From assembly GCF_000321225.1 (NCBI RefSeq), contig NW_004450398.1, positions 702,675-766,674 on the forward strand: 64,000 bases of DNA, given 5' to 3'. Both the position numbers and the translations under genes were made by a program. The stretch is from Odobenus rosmarus divergens (lineage: Eukaryota; Chordata; Mammalia; Carnivora; Odobenidae). Under the pieces are notes generated by a model. That model had not been told where the DNA came from. It was given only the letters and a program-made list of their open reading frames with translations, and searched no databases. Below are positions 1 through 9,640 of this stretch, one piece after another (the first letter of the stretch is position 1; each line of letters opens with the position of its first letter).

Positions 1-669
1 CCAGGAGACAATTAAAGCAGACTAATGGGTCATGAGTCGGAGGGTGACTGAAGGGGCAGCACTAATGAGGGCAGTCTGGAAACACTGCCCCGAGGGGTGG
101 AATTCGAGCTGAGATCTAATGAACCGCAGGGGCCATCCGTGCAGAGATGGGGGGCGGGCGCAATTCTGGCAGAGGGAAGAGCAGATGCAAAGGCCACAAG
201 GTGAGAACAGCATGGAAGTCTTAGGAGGTCAGTGTGACTGGGTGTAGAGGAGGGGGATGGGGCAAGAGATAAAGTAGGGGAGGAAGTGGGGGACAGATGG
301 GGGGCCATTTCAAAGGTCATGAAGAGTTCTGACTTTACCTGCCATGGCTGCCACTGGGGGGTTTTAATCAACAACGACACCATCTGGTCATCATACAAAC
401 CTCACTGTGGCTGCAGCACGGGGAGCGGAGGGTAGGCAGGCAAGAGTGGAAAAGGCGCAGATGCCCACGCCAGGAAGGACCAGGCTTGGGTTGGGATGGA
501 GGGGAGCACCTGAACTACGACTCTATGGAAGGAGACCCACAGGACCTGGTACACCAGTCTCGAACTGGTGAGACTGTGCTCTCCTATTATCCCCACCTTA
601 CATCCCCAGAAATGTGGCTCAACACAAGCGCCACCCCTGTGCGGGTCATGAGAGCTGATCGTAAAAATT
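1..669. other. Intronic sequence, ancient repeat-like
   Basis: No exon recognised. Bases 60-360 contain phrases (GGCAGAGGGAAGAGCAGATG, GCAAAGGCC, GGTCATGAAGAGTTCTGA) that recur in a common old mammalian interspersed repeat, with similar text near 17.1 and 60.5 kb. I cannot name the family with confidence. The short open frames here have no recognisable protein similarity. Confidence 0.4.
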
Positions 670-1030
670 CTAGTTCGGCATTACGCCCCCGGCATGCCCC
701 CTGGCATTATGCATGGCGGAGTCACTGGCTTTGGTCAATGAAATATGAGTGGAATAAACATGATCACCTTTGGCCAGAAGCTTTAAGAGCCAAAGTTTCT
801 GATTTGCCCCTGTCCTTAGCCTCCTGATGCTATGATGAGCAGAGCTCCCAGCCAACCCACAATGGACATGAAACATGAGCCAAAAATACACCTTGGTTGG
901 CTTAAGCTGCCAAGATCATGGAGTTGTTACTCCAGCCTATTAATCCAACCTATGGCTTAAGCTGCCAAGATCATGGAGTTGTTACCCCAGCCTATTAATC
1001 CAACCTAATGAAGACTATCTTGATACAAGC
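670..1030 (+). repeat. Old LTR-like repeat carrying a tandem duplication
   Basis: The block reads like the 3' half of an old mammalian LTR: CTGGCTTTGGTCAATGAAAT, then CAGAAGCTTTAAGAGCCA, then CCAGCCAACCCACAATGGAC. A related tail (GCTGCTGAGATTTGGGGATT) appears at about 40.48 kb. Its end is disturbed by the 55-bp duplication at 898-1007. Family assignment is from memory of similar text and is uncertain. Confidence 0.45.
898..1007. repeat. 55-bp direct tandem duplication
   Basis: Bases 898-952 and 953-1007 are adjacent copies of the same 55-bp unit, which begins TGGCTTAAGCTGCCAAGATC. They differ at one visible position, ACTCC in the first copy and ACCCC in the second. The near identity, against a much more diverged repeat background, suggests a recent event. 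It is intronic with no coding effect expected. Confidence 0.95.
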
Positions 1031-1320
1031 CCCACGCCTGTGATATTTTGAATTTAATGAGTAACTTTAATATATAACTACTGTGGCTTGCTTGACTCAG
1101 CCACAAAGGAATAAACTTCATCAAGTGGTGGACTGATATTCAGGAAATTATCTCAACATGGTTTAGGCTTGATGTGGTACCTGAAGGCAGGGTAGCTCTA
1201 GTGAGCGCTCTGGGTATTTATAGTTAAACACAGGCATGACATACTAAGGCAAAAGAAATTCTTTGCTAAAGACAAATCCTGCATCCACAAACTATAAAAT
1301 GTGCTATTTTATCAATCAAA

Positions 1321-1565
1321 AGAAGTTCAAACTTGGGGGCACCTGGGTGGTTCAGTCGGTTAAGCGTCTGACTCTTGGTTTTGGCTCCGGTCCTCATCTC
1401 ATAGGTAGTGGGATTGAGCCCCGCATCGGGCTCCATGCTCAGCGAGGAGTCTGCTCGAGAATCTCTCCCTCTGCCCCTCCCTATCACTCATACGCTTGCT
1501 CACTCACTCTCTTCTCTCTCTTTTTCTCTCTAAAATAAATAATTTTTTTAAAAAGTTAAAACTTG
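1321..1565 (+). mobile_element. Can-SINE (SINEC), plus strand, with target duplication
   Basis: The body spans 1336-1550: a tRNA-like head (GGGGCACCTGGGTGGTTCAG, TCGGTTAAGCGTCTGACTC), a B-box-like GGGATTGAGCC, then a CT-rich tract and TAAAATAAATAA tail. Flanking 15-bp duplications AGAAGTTCAAACTTG (1321-1335) and AAAAGTTAAAACTTG (1551-1565) differ at two positions, so this is not one of the youngest copies. It is antisense to SNX29. Confidence 0.95.
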
Positions 1566-2719
1566 GATTAAGATGACATTTTAATTCTACAATTGGGAGA
1601 TCATCAACCATGGAGACAGTGTTAGGAAAACACCTAGAAATTCAGGCTAGAAATATACGGCAAATTCAAAAAAACTGAACTCTGGTTAATATTTTCTTAA
1701 ATACTATCCAGCTCTGTGGATTGTGGATTGAATCACTTAATGGGTGCAAGGCTTACAGTAGCAAGGTCCACGTAACTCAATCCACATAAAGAAGTCATGT
1801 CTGTGTACATTAATGGTACAAGTGGCAAGTGAGACGTTCTTGAAGTGACCCAATCAAGGAAAAGATGCTGACATGGTTGACTTTTCTGGACCAATTTAGA
1901 ATAAAAACTCACTAGAGAACTTGTCCTCGGGGTATCAAGGCAGGTACCTTGAGCCCATAGGCTTGGTTGGAGCCAGTGCGGGCTTTGTCTCTTAACAGAC
2001 TTCATCAGTAGCCTTTGCTGGATGTTGCAGTCCTGCAGGCTGACTCAATCTGCCCTTGAAAACCAGATAAACCCTCAGATCTGTCCTGGGTAGCAGCCAA
2101 AGTGTACTTAAGGAAAGTGGATATGTCTCAGCCAAACGTGCAGGGAGAGAGGGCATCAAAGTATACTCACGGCCAGCGAGCCAATTCGAAGGCAGAAGGC
2201 CGCACAGGCTTAGACAAGAGGCCCCATGACTGCTCATGAGCTGTCAGCTTCCTGAGCAACAGAGGAAACTATCAGGTCCACCCCTGACCATGGGGAGCAG
2301 GACCAACAATCTAGTGAAGGACCAGCAGGCCGGGGCATCTGTACAAGCTGGCCATCACTGGGCCACACCCAGCAAGTCGGTAAGCCTTTAATGCCCAAGC
2401 TCCTTTATTCACAAACAGTATTGCACTGGGTATGGGGGTGGGGGCGGGGGTGGGGGGGATAGTACCCTACTGACACAGATTTCACGGGGCAAAAGCCCAC
2501 TGCTGCTGAGAGTCAGTCCCAGGATTGACAAGGATGGGAGAATGTGAAGCAGGGCTGGGGATGGCCCACCTCAGAGGGGAATGTCAGTATAGTCCCTGCT
2601 CCTAGGTGGTGGTGGTGGTGGGTAGGTTTGTCTTAAGTAAGTTTGCAGTAGCTCTAAGGCTTGCCTCGAGATCCAAGGTGGGGAGGGAGTTGCTTTGGTC
2701 TGCCGAGAAAGCACGTGGC
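1566..2719. other. Intronic sequence, no gene seen
   Basis: Mixed unique-looking sequence with no splice-bounded open frame that I recognise. It contains the G-rich run at 2425-2458 and a short GGT repeat near 2608-2620. Confidence 0.5.
2425..2458 (+). other. G-rich run with quadruplex potential
   Basis: Successive runs of three or more G separated by one or two bases (GGGTATGGGGGTGGGGGC followed by GGGGGTGGGGGGG) fit the G3+N1-7 quadruplex pattern. The G strand is the SNX29 template strand, so the pre-mRNA would carry the C-rich form. Purely structural; no function is shown. Confidence 0.6.
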
Positions 2720-3131
2720 AATGTGTGGCCCCCAAAGTTGCCTAATGCCAGAACCTGACAGTATCTCACCTTACTTGGCCAAAGGGACTCTGAGGATTTG
2801 TTAAGGATGCTCAGCTAGAAGATTCTTGGGTCTTATTGGGTGGGCCCACCATCGCTGCCAGGGTCCTTAGAAGAGGGAGAGGAGTCACAAAAGGAGAGGG
2901 GACTCTGTGACAGGAGGTGAGGTCAGAGTCATGTGGTTGCTGGCTTTGAAGACACAGGAGGCCACAAGCTAAGGAATGCAGGCAGCCTCCAGAAGCTAGA
3001 AAAGGAAAGGATTCCCCTCTGGAGCCTCCAAAAAGAACAAGCCCCTTCCCAACAACTTGAATTTAGCCCAGGGAGACAGATTCTGGACTTCCAACCTCCA
3101 CAACTGATAAGATAATAAATTTGTGTTTTTA
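2720..3131 (+). repeat. MaLR/MLT-like LTR relic
   Basis: The series TATCTCACCTTACTTGGCC, GGGTGGGCCCACC, GGTCCTTAGAAGAGGGAG, GCTGGCTTTGAAGA, GGAATGCAGGCAGCCTCCAG and a terminal AAGATAATAAATTTGTG with poly(A) signal matches an old mammalian LTR-type repeat. I assign it to the ERVL-MaLR group from memory. It is a non-coding relic; the 3' end is cut by the SINE at 3132. Confidence 0.6.
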
Positions 3132-3326
3132 TTTTTTATTTTTTTTAAGATTTTATTTATTTGTTCATGAGAGACAGAAAGAGAGAGAGGCAGAGGGAGA
3201 AGCAGACTCCCAAGGAGCAGGGAACCCGATGCGGGACTCGATCCCAGGACTCCGGGATCATGTCCTAAGCCGAAGGCAGACGCTTAACCATCTGAGCCAC
3301 CCAGGAGCCCTAAATCTGTGTTTTTA
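3117..3326 (-). mobile_element. Can-SINE (SINEC), minus strand, inside an LTR relic
   Basis: The SINE body at 3132-3311 is reversed: T-rich tail AAGATTTTATTTATTTG first, then AGCAGACTCCC, GGACTCGATCCCAGGACTCC and the head CCATCTGAGCCACCCAGG. Direct repeats AAATTTGTGTTTTTA (3117-3131) and AAATCTGTGTTTTTA (3312-3326) differ once and mark the target duplication in the end of the LTR relic. Same orientation as SNX29 transcription. Confidence 0.95.
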
Positions 3327-4068
3327 GACCACACAGTGGGTGCCACCTTGGCAGCCGCTAGAAACAAAAACACAAGACGTCTCACCATCGGAATATCCCT
3401 GGCTCCCCCTTGTACTCATTTCCCTTAGTGAGATACAGATAAGCCGTGTTCCCCAGAGAAGGTGTCATGGAAAGGCTGCTTCAGCGTAATGCTTTCTGCA
3501 AATGAGACTATCTTATAATGATACTACGTTGGTTAGGCAGAGTTTTGTTTTATGACATTTTAAGATGTTCTGGATGGGTCCCAAGATTTGTATGAGCTTG
3601 CAAGTCATTAGATTAAATCAGTATATAATTTTTCCCCTCTTTTCATAAGAATTACTGTCCTTCTTGCTGTGAACAAGTGTAGAACTTCTCAGTCTTCCGT
3701 TTTTATGGGCTGAACTCCACTTATCTTCAGAAAAAAATGGAATGACACATTTATTCTAGGCCTCAGATAAACCTGCTTTATAACAGTTTTAATTAAGATC
3801 TAACAGACCCTGACGTGATCAGGTTTCTAATCTGGTTTAAGCACAGAAATACACGAACATGTAAACAGAACAGTCAGTAAGAGTTTTCCCCGTGGAACTC
3901 CCAAGTGTTGGCAGTGGGTACGGCCACACTTGCTCTGGTTTTCCGCGAGAAAGATCCAAGGAGACCCTAGCCAGGTGCCTCTGTCGAGAGAGAAACTAGG
4001 AAATGCATCACATAGGGAAGCTGCCACATGGCTCTGTGAATGTGAGAGCACCACGGTCCTCATGCTCG
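3327..4068. other. Intronic sequence, no gene seen
   Basis: AT-rich, apparently unique sequence. No repeat or exon assigned. Confidence 0.4.
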
Positions 4069-4222
4069 CTCGGGCATCAGCACCACACAGATCGAAACCA
4101 GATTTCTGGGCCGCCAGCCCCAGAGCTTGTATTTCAGTAGGTCAGGGACAGGGCCTGGAAATCAGTATTTCTAACGACGCTGCTACTGCTGGTCAGGGGC
4201 CACACTCTGAGAACCACAGTGG
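4069..4222. repeat. MER5-type hAT transposon relic
   Basis: Text such as GGGCCTGGAAATCAGTATTT and the end CACTCTGAGAACCACAGTGG matches the MER5 non-autonomous hAT-Charlie consensus as I remember it. No coding capacity; old and diverged. Confidence 0.65.
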
Positions 4223-4374
4223 TAGAGGGATCTCCCTAACAACAAGGCCCAGCTTCTCTCTCACCTGTCCTCAGCAGGGTCATGAACTCATCTCTTCTGG
4301 CCGAACTGCCCCTGCCAGACTAGTTAATATACTGCAATTGTGCACCTGTCACTGTGTCCTACCGGACTCGAAGC

Positions 4375-4550
4375 CAGGGGTTCTCCAGCTGGGCTGCATG
4401 CTGGAACCGCCTGGAGACATCTGAAAGCCCTCAGGGCCCCTGCCTTACTCCAGACCTTAAATCCTAATGGGAGTGGGGGCCTACAGGTCTCAGCAGCTTT
4501 GAAAGCTCCCCATGTGATTCCAAGTGCAGCCAAGAGGGAGAACCGCTGCT
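4375..4550. repeat. MER5A-like hAT transposon relic
   Basis: It begins CCAGGGGTTCTCCAGCTGGG and ends with CCCCATGTGATTCCAAGTGC plus GGGAGAACCGCTGCT. The ends are imperfect inverted repeats of TTCTC(A/C)A-type text, as in MER5A. It is non-coding and lies about 150 bp beyond the relic at 4069-4222, so the two may have arrived separately. Confidence 0.75.
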
Positions 4551-4946
4551 CTAAGCTAATGTGAGGGATGACAAAATGATGCCACCGGGCTAGAGCAGAC
4601 AATGCGAGGCCCCACGCCAGGCCCAGGCCTGTCCTCCCGGGCCCTGGGCTCCAGCCCCTTGTACTGCGCTCTGTAATGGTGCTCGGTAGACATCTGCTGG
4701 AGGAACGAGCCCTCATCAACCAGCAGCCTTGTGGAGGGCTAGCACCTCCCTTCTCCAGGGCGCCTGGATGAATACCTGGAAACAAATCAGGTCATTATCA
4801 ATTCTCAACCTTCCTAAGGGAAGTAACCCTATACCAGAAGGAAGCTCCTCTGAGAAAGCTTTACTGGGAAATAACCCCACGTCCATGAGTCCAAGTAAGT
4901 ATCATAACTATGGGTAAAAACCGGAAAACATCATTTTGGCCCACAA

Positions 4947-5171
4947 CAGGGGTCAGCAAACTATGACGCATCAGCCAAAACCGAGCTGCCACCTATTCTT
5001 ACGAATAAAGTTTTATTGGCACACAGCCACGCCCATCTGTGCCCACACCAGCTGTGGCTGCTCTCACGCTCCAAGGGCACAGCTGAGTACTTTCAGATAA
5101 GGTGCTGTCATCCACAAAGCCAAAAATTATTCCTCTCTGGCCCTTTAACAGGACATGCTTGCTGACCCCTG
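4947..5171 (+). repeat. MER20-like hAT transposon relic
   Basis: Terminal inverted repeats are visible: CAGGGGTCAGCAAAC at the left and TTGCTGACCCCTG at the right. Internal text (AATAAAGTTTTATTGGCACA, CACAGCCACGCCCAT, CTCTGGCCCTTTAACAG) matches the roughly 220-bp MER20 element as I remember it. Two further copies lie at about 8.36 and 30.9 kb. MER20 copies are known to act as enhancers in placental endometrium; nothing here shows such activity. Confidence 0.75.
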
Positions 5172-5362
5172 CCCTAGAGAATTAAGAGGACGCCCACAAA
5201 CAAAACATAACGCGCTTGTCTTTAAGTGATGGAATTATGACTGTTTTCTCTGTCCCTATTTTCTCTTGTATTAGCCAACTTCTGAGTCACGGGCTACAGA
5301 AGCATGTGTGTGCAAATCAGGCACCGGTGCGTGAGCTACCTGGTTCCCCACGGTGACAGTAC

Positions 5363-5503
5363 CTTGTTTCCAATGGCCTTTTTGGGTGGGAAGTTGTAGC
5401 CCCTCACTTGAGGGTACTTGCTCTGTAACTTGTGGTGCAAACTCCTGAACTCTGTGTAGCGCCGATAGACATTCCACTCATCGTCTTTTATCCGGATGTA
5501 GAC
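5363..5503 (-). CDS. SNX29: SNX29 coding exon: N-terminal half of PX domain
   Basis: On the minus strand this 141-bp exon encodes exactly 47 residues, VYIRIKDDEWNVYRRYTEFR through FPPKKAIGNK. The RRYTEF motif supplies the conserved Arg and Tyr that contact the 3-phosphate in PX domains, and FPPKK is the PxxP-type membrane loop. The remaining PX helices are in the next exon, outside the window. The acceptor TTTCTTGCCAG at 5504 onward has a long pyrimidine tract (TTTTCTTTCTCTTTCCC). The donor is AAG|GTACTG at 5362, which lacks G at +5 and is weak. Both borders are phase 0, so skipping would remove 47 residues in frame. PX membership is certain; the SNX29 assignment comes from recognising the sequence. 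Confidence 0.95.
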
Positions 5504-5545
5504 CTGGCAAGAAAGGGAAAGAGAAAGAAAATGTAAATCTCTCTT

Positions 5546-5774
5546 AAAGCTCTCGTTACAGGGGCACCTGGGGGGGGCGGGGCTCAGTCGGTTGGGCGTC
5601 CAACTCTTGATTTCGGCTCAGGTCCTGATCTCAGGGCGGTGGGATCAAGCCCCACGTTGAGCTCTGCACTCAGCACGGAGTCTGCCTCCTTCTGTCTCCT
5701 TCTCCCTCTGCCCCCACACCTCTCTAACATAAGTAAATCTTAAAAAAAAAAAAAAAAAAAAAGCTCTCATTACA
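5546..5774 (+). mobile_element. Can-SINE 57 bp upstream of the PX exon acceptor
   Basis: The body at 5561-5759 starts GGGGCACCTGGGGGGG and runs through TCGGTTGGGCGTCCAACTC, GTGGGATCAAGCCCCACGTT and a CT-rich part to an A tail of about 20. Duplications AAAGCTCTCGTTACA (5546-5560) and AAAGCTCTCATTACA (5760-5774) differ once. It is antisense to SNX29; its head ends 57 bp from the exon border (5503), so the branch-point zone lies between the SINE and the exon. The head carries an unusual eight-G expansion. Confidence 0.95.
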
Positions 5775-6013
5775 AAGGGGTGGGATTTTGGTCATGCTTT
5801 ACCCATAAAAGAGCAGGGAGCCACATCCATCTTCCAAGCCACCAGATGCCCAATGCCTAGTAGGGAAGGGCCTCAGTGGTACTGAGTCAACAAAGAGGTT
5901 GAAAGAATAAATCAGGCAGGTTACGGGAACAACACACTGTGTATCACTTCCCAGTATCTGCAGAGATGAACAGTCTAGCTGATCTCATGCATATTATAGC
6001 GGTGAGAGACTGC

Positions 6014-6560
6014 TGGTGAGAGCCTGCCTCCTCTCAGGCTACGCATTTCCTCATCTGTAAGATGCAGCTGATTAACAGCACCTCCTTCCAAGGAACACTG
6101 GGACATACAAGCAGCGTAGCTAGGCCTGGGATCACGCAGACCACCACACAGAGGATGTGGAAATCAAGCTGGAGAGGGAGGGAGGGGCCAGGGTTGACAT
6201 CAACCTGAACTGGATGGATGGTCACATCCAGATGGGATAAGCACCACTGGAGCGTAAAACTTCCTTAGTTTCAATCAAGATGGGACTCTCAAGAGACCAT
6301 TCTGGGGGTACACAGTGTTAAGGGCTGTTTCTTCAGCTTTTCACAGGCCCTAACACCTTCCAGGGACACACAGCAATTACATCTCAAGGGAAAAGAGAAG
6401 TGGGAGAGAGATCGATGCATTTTTAAAAAATCATACAAGAATATCCCAGAGAGTAAATAAAGTTCCCGATGATAGTGTAAATCTGTAATCAGTAAATGCC
6501 AATATACATCTTAAAAACCTCTAATATAATAAAAAGAGGCATCTGTGATGTGAGTGATAA
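6014..6560 (+). repeat. Copy A of a local direct duplication
   Basis: This stretch aligns with 9101-9640 in the same orientation at an offset of about 3,084 bp. Shared strings include CTAGGCCTGGGATCACGCAG, GGGCCAGGGTTGACATCAAC, AAAACTTCCTTAGTTTCA and GAGACCATTCTGGGGGTACA. Identity in the core is clearly above 80% by eye, with small indels. The first 90 bp resemble a MIR (TTTCCTCATCTGTAAGATG). I do not recognise the core as a known repeat, so it is either a local duplication or two copies of an unnamed repeat. Confidence 0.9.
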
Positions 6561-8356
6561 TTCTGCATCTACATGAAAACCACCCAGTATTCCCAAATGC
6601 AAACATCACATATCCGAACTTTGGCAAGATGATTGTCTCCTGTAATACTCTTGTCAACAAGATGAAGGTCGGATGATTTAAACCAAAGAACTCCGATTAA
6701 TGGACAGAAAGTTTCCAGGGGGATGAGATTGAAAAACAGAGGCCTGTCAAGTTAGTTAGAAGCCTCCAAGCTGAAAGAGACAGCACATATACTGGATGAC
6801 AGATATCAAGTGATCTCAAGTGGCCTGAGGGATGAATCTAATCCAACGTTGATGAAATTCAAAAAGATCAGTGTCAGGTTTTACAATAAAATCTGAAAAA
6901 CCAACCCCATAAGTAAAAGATGGGGAAATATGGCACAGGGGTGGCCTGTGGGACAAAGACTTCCAGACTTTAGTAAATCTGAGCTAAGGAAATAATGTGG
7001 GAAAGCACCAAAAAAGCCTATGTCCTTTTAGACCTTGTTAAAAGGTATAGGATAACTTCTGGGATAAATGAGCTGGAAATCTTGCTCTATTCTACATCGA
7101 CCATACCAACTTAGTTAGGTTTTGGTTGCCACCTACTAAAAGATGAATGGAAATATGTTCAGAAAGACCCAGATCACACGCTCCTCAAAGGGCTGTCCGC
7201 GGGCCAGCAGCATCGGCATCCCGTTGGAAGATGTCAGGAAGGCAGCATCTCAGGCTCCACCCCAGATGCACTGCTCAGAACAAGAACCCAAGTGGTTCAC
7301 ACACTGTAAGGCTGAGCAGAGGGTCTGCAGCCAAATTATAAGGAAGACAATGAAGGGTAACAATCTGAGCCTCAGGGTGGAGGGGGCAAAGATCTCAGAG
7401 GAAAGACCAAGGTGACGTTTTCTGGATGACCCCAGGAAGCAGACTTCCAGCAGATACAAAGTAGAGGAAGACAGATTTCCAAAGGGAAAAAAAGCTGCCA
7501 AGAAGAAAAGGTTTAGCGCAAAAGGCTTCTTGGCGCGGGGTGTCCAAGCAGTGGTATGATGACGGATGGGACTGTTATCCCAATTATAAGACTCCAGAAG
7601 CATCTGAAAGGACCTGGCAAGTTGTGGAGAAAAGGGACTTCAGGCTTTCACAGTCTCTATAAACTGAGACACAATGGATCAGTTAGCAAATAAACCCAAC
7701 GGACGGAGCTCAGGGGACTTTAATGAAGCACATTTGGGGCATTCGTTGGGTCCTCCTGGGTCACAGCAGGTGCTAGTTGCCCAACTGGTCTCCATTTTCC
7801 CCCAGTACTTCTGGGGATAGCAATGTGTTCAGGAACAAAACAACAACAACAAAAACCCAAAACAAACAAACAAACACTTTCCTGCCTACCTCGAGGTAAG
7901 AGCAACTAATGAGATGTAAGCAAAAATCACTGGGACTTCTAAGGAAGCCCTTAGGAGAGCTCTGACTTAGCTAATAGTGCCCTTTTACCCTCCTTCCTTT
8001 CTCCTCTCTTTCTCACAAATGTGATGATGACTGGAGCTCCAACAGACATTTTGTATTCACGAGATCATCTCAATTATGGAAAAAGACAGAAGGGACTGTG
8101 GGTCTCTGATGTCATTATGGAGCCACCACATCAATTACTAGACTATCTACTCAAAAAAAATTTTCTAACAAAAGAGAGTTATTCATCTTGAATTTAGAGG
8201 TCTTTGTCCTGGTGGCTGAATGCAGCTCCAACCTGCCACATCTCGAATGGACTCTATCTGCCTGTAGTATATTATTACACAAATCCAAGTATCCCCTGGA
8301 GAGTGGCAAGTTCAACTGCTTGTCTGATCATCATGCACAAGGTTAATTACCTAGAT
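6561..8356. other. Intronic sequence, no gene seen
   Basis: A-rich sequence without a recognised exon. The 90-codon open frame at 7143-7415 has no recognisable domain. Bases 6620-7100 have the composition of an old retroelement interior but I cannot assign it. A CAAACAAA-type simple tract lies at about 7837-7877. Confidence 0.4.
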
Positions 8357-8538
8357 CAGTAGAGGTAAACTACAGCCCATGAGCCAAATCCAGCCACATC
8401 CATTTATTTACCTATTGTTTATAGCTGCTTCTGAAATATAACGGCAGAAGTGAGTGGTTCCAACAAAGAGCATATGGCCTGCAAAGCTGAAAATATTTAT
8501 TTTCTGGCCCTTTACAAAAAAGCATGTTGCCAACCCCC
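8357..8538 (+). repeat. MER20-like relic, second copy
   Basis: AGTAGAGGTAAACTACAGCC, CCATGAGCCAAATCCAGCC and TTCTGGCCCTTTACA repeat the pattern of the element at 4947-5171. The right end CATGTTGCCAACCCCC is the degraded inverted repeat. Non-coding. Confidence 0.75.
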
Positions 8539-8717
8539 AATCTAGATACTCAGTACTCATTACTGTTAGTTCCCCACGGACACATCCAAGATCTGGTGTA
8601 GAAAGGGGCAGTGCTTTCCAAATACTACCAGCTGCTGGCTGGGATGCATTAACCCTCTGGGACTCAGGAATCCGTCATGCTCTAAAGCTTCCGTAGTGAT
8701 TCTGATGAGTGGACATT

Positions 8718-9068
8718 AGGGTCTGAATGTCTGTGTCCCCCTAGAATTCGTACGTTGAAATCCTAACCCCGGACGTGACTGTGTGAGGAGGTGGGCCTTT
8801 GGAAGGTCATGAGGTCATGAGGGTGGGGCCCTCATGAATAGTATTAGTGCCCATGTAAGAGAGACCCCACAGAGCTCCCTCGCCCCTTCTACCACATGAG
8901 TACACGGTGTAAAGATGCTGTGTTTGAATCAGAGAGCAGGCTCTCACCAGACACCAAACCTGCTGATGCTTGATCTTGGACTCCCCAGCCTCCAAACTAG
9001 GAGCAATAAAGTGTTTTAGCTCCTCAGGCTACCGTGGTTTGTGAGAGCAGACTGGATGGACTAAGATA
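8718..9068 (+). repeat. MST-type ERVL-MaLR solo LTR
   Basis: Almost the whole LTR is readable: TACGTTGAAATCCTAACCCC, GGTCATGAGGGTGGGGCCCT, AGAGCTCCCTCGCCCCTTCT, CTTGATCTTGGACTCCCCAG and an end GACTGGATGGACTAAGATA. This is the familiar MST/THE1 layout, an ancient non-coding retroviral relic with no internal genes nearby. It lies directly before duplication copy B. Confidence 0.9.
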
Positions 9069-9100
9069 GCAGGCCACTTGGGGAACCCCTGAGGTAAAGC

Positions 9101-9640
9101 ACAGACTTAGCACAGCCTCCTCTCTGACTATGGGTCTCCTCCCCTATAATATGGAACTGACTGACAGCGGTGCTAGGAACACTCGGACACACAAGCAACG
9201 CAGCTAGGCCTGGGATCACGCAGACCCTCCCACAGAGGACGTGGAAATCAATCTGGGGAAGGAGGGAGGGGCCAGGGTTGACATCAACCCCGCTGGATGG
9301 AAGGTCACATCCAGATGGGGTAGGCACAAGTGGAGCATAAAACTTCCTTAGTTTCATCAAGATGGGGCTCTCGAGAGACCATTCTGGGGGTACACATTGT
9401 GAGGGCTGTCTCTTCAGCTTTTTACAGGCCCTAATACCATCCAGAAACACACAGCAACTACATTGGAAGGGAAAACAGTAAATTAATGCATTTTTAAAAA
9501 CTGCATGAGTTAAGAAGAGCCTGGAGAGTAAAATCTCCAATGACAAGCAGCGAGTGGAACCTGCAAGTAGCGAATGTCAATGCACATCTTAAAACCTCTA
9601 ACATAATGGTAAAAACAGGCATCTCTAACATGACTGGTAA
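9101..9640 (+). repeat. Copy B of a local direct duplication
   Basis: Partner of 6014-6560. It keeps the same order of landmarks, for example AAAACTTCCTTAGTTTCA at about 9339 and ATGCATTTTTAAAAACTGCA at 9485. It begins just after the MST LTR. The match fades after about 9640, where AACATGACTGGTAAATTATG still resembles copy A. No coding role is seen; a minus-strand open frame here is only partly kept in copy A. Confidence 0.9.

Noticed and set aside
1336..1420. tRNA gene suggested by A-box and B-box text
   Set aside because: The text is the tRNA-derived head of a SINE with a CT-rich body and A tail; no folded tRNA with acceptor stem follows. The same applies to the other nine SINEs.
1..5362. 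Search for the next SNX29 exon (rest of the PX domain)
   Set aside because: No minus-strand segment with the expected PX helix text and splice borders was found, so the exon most likely lies beyond base 1.
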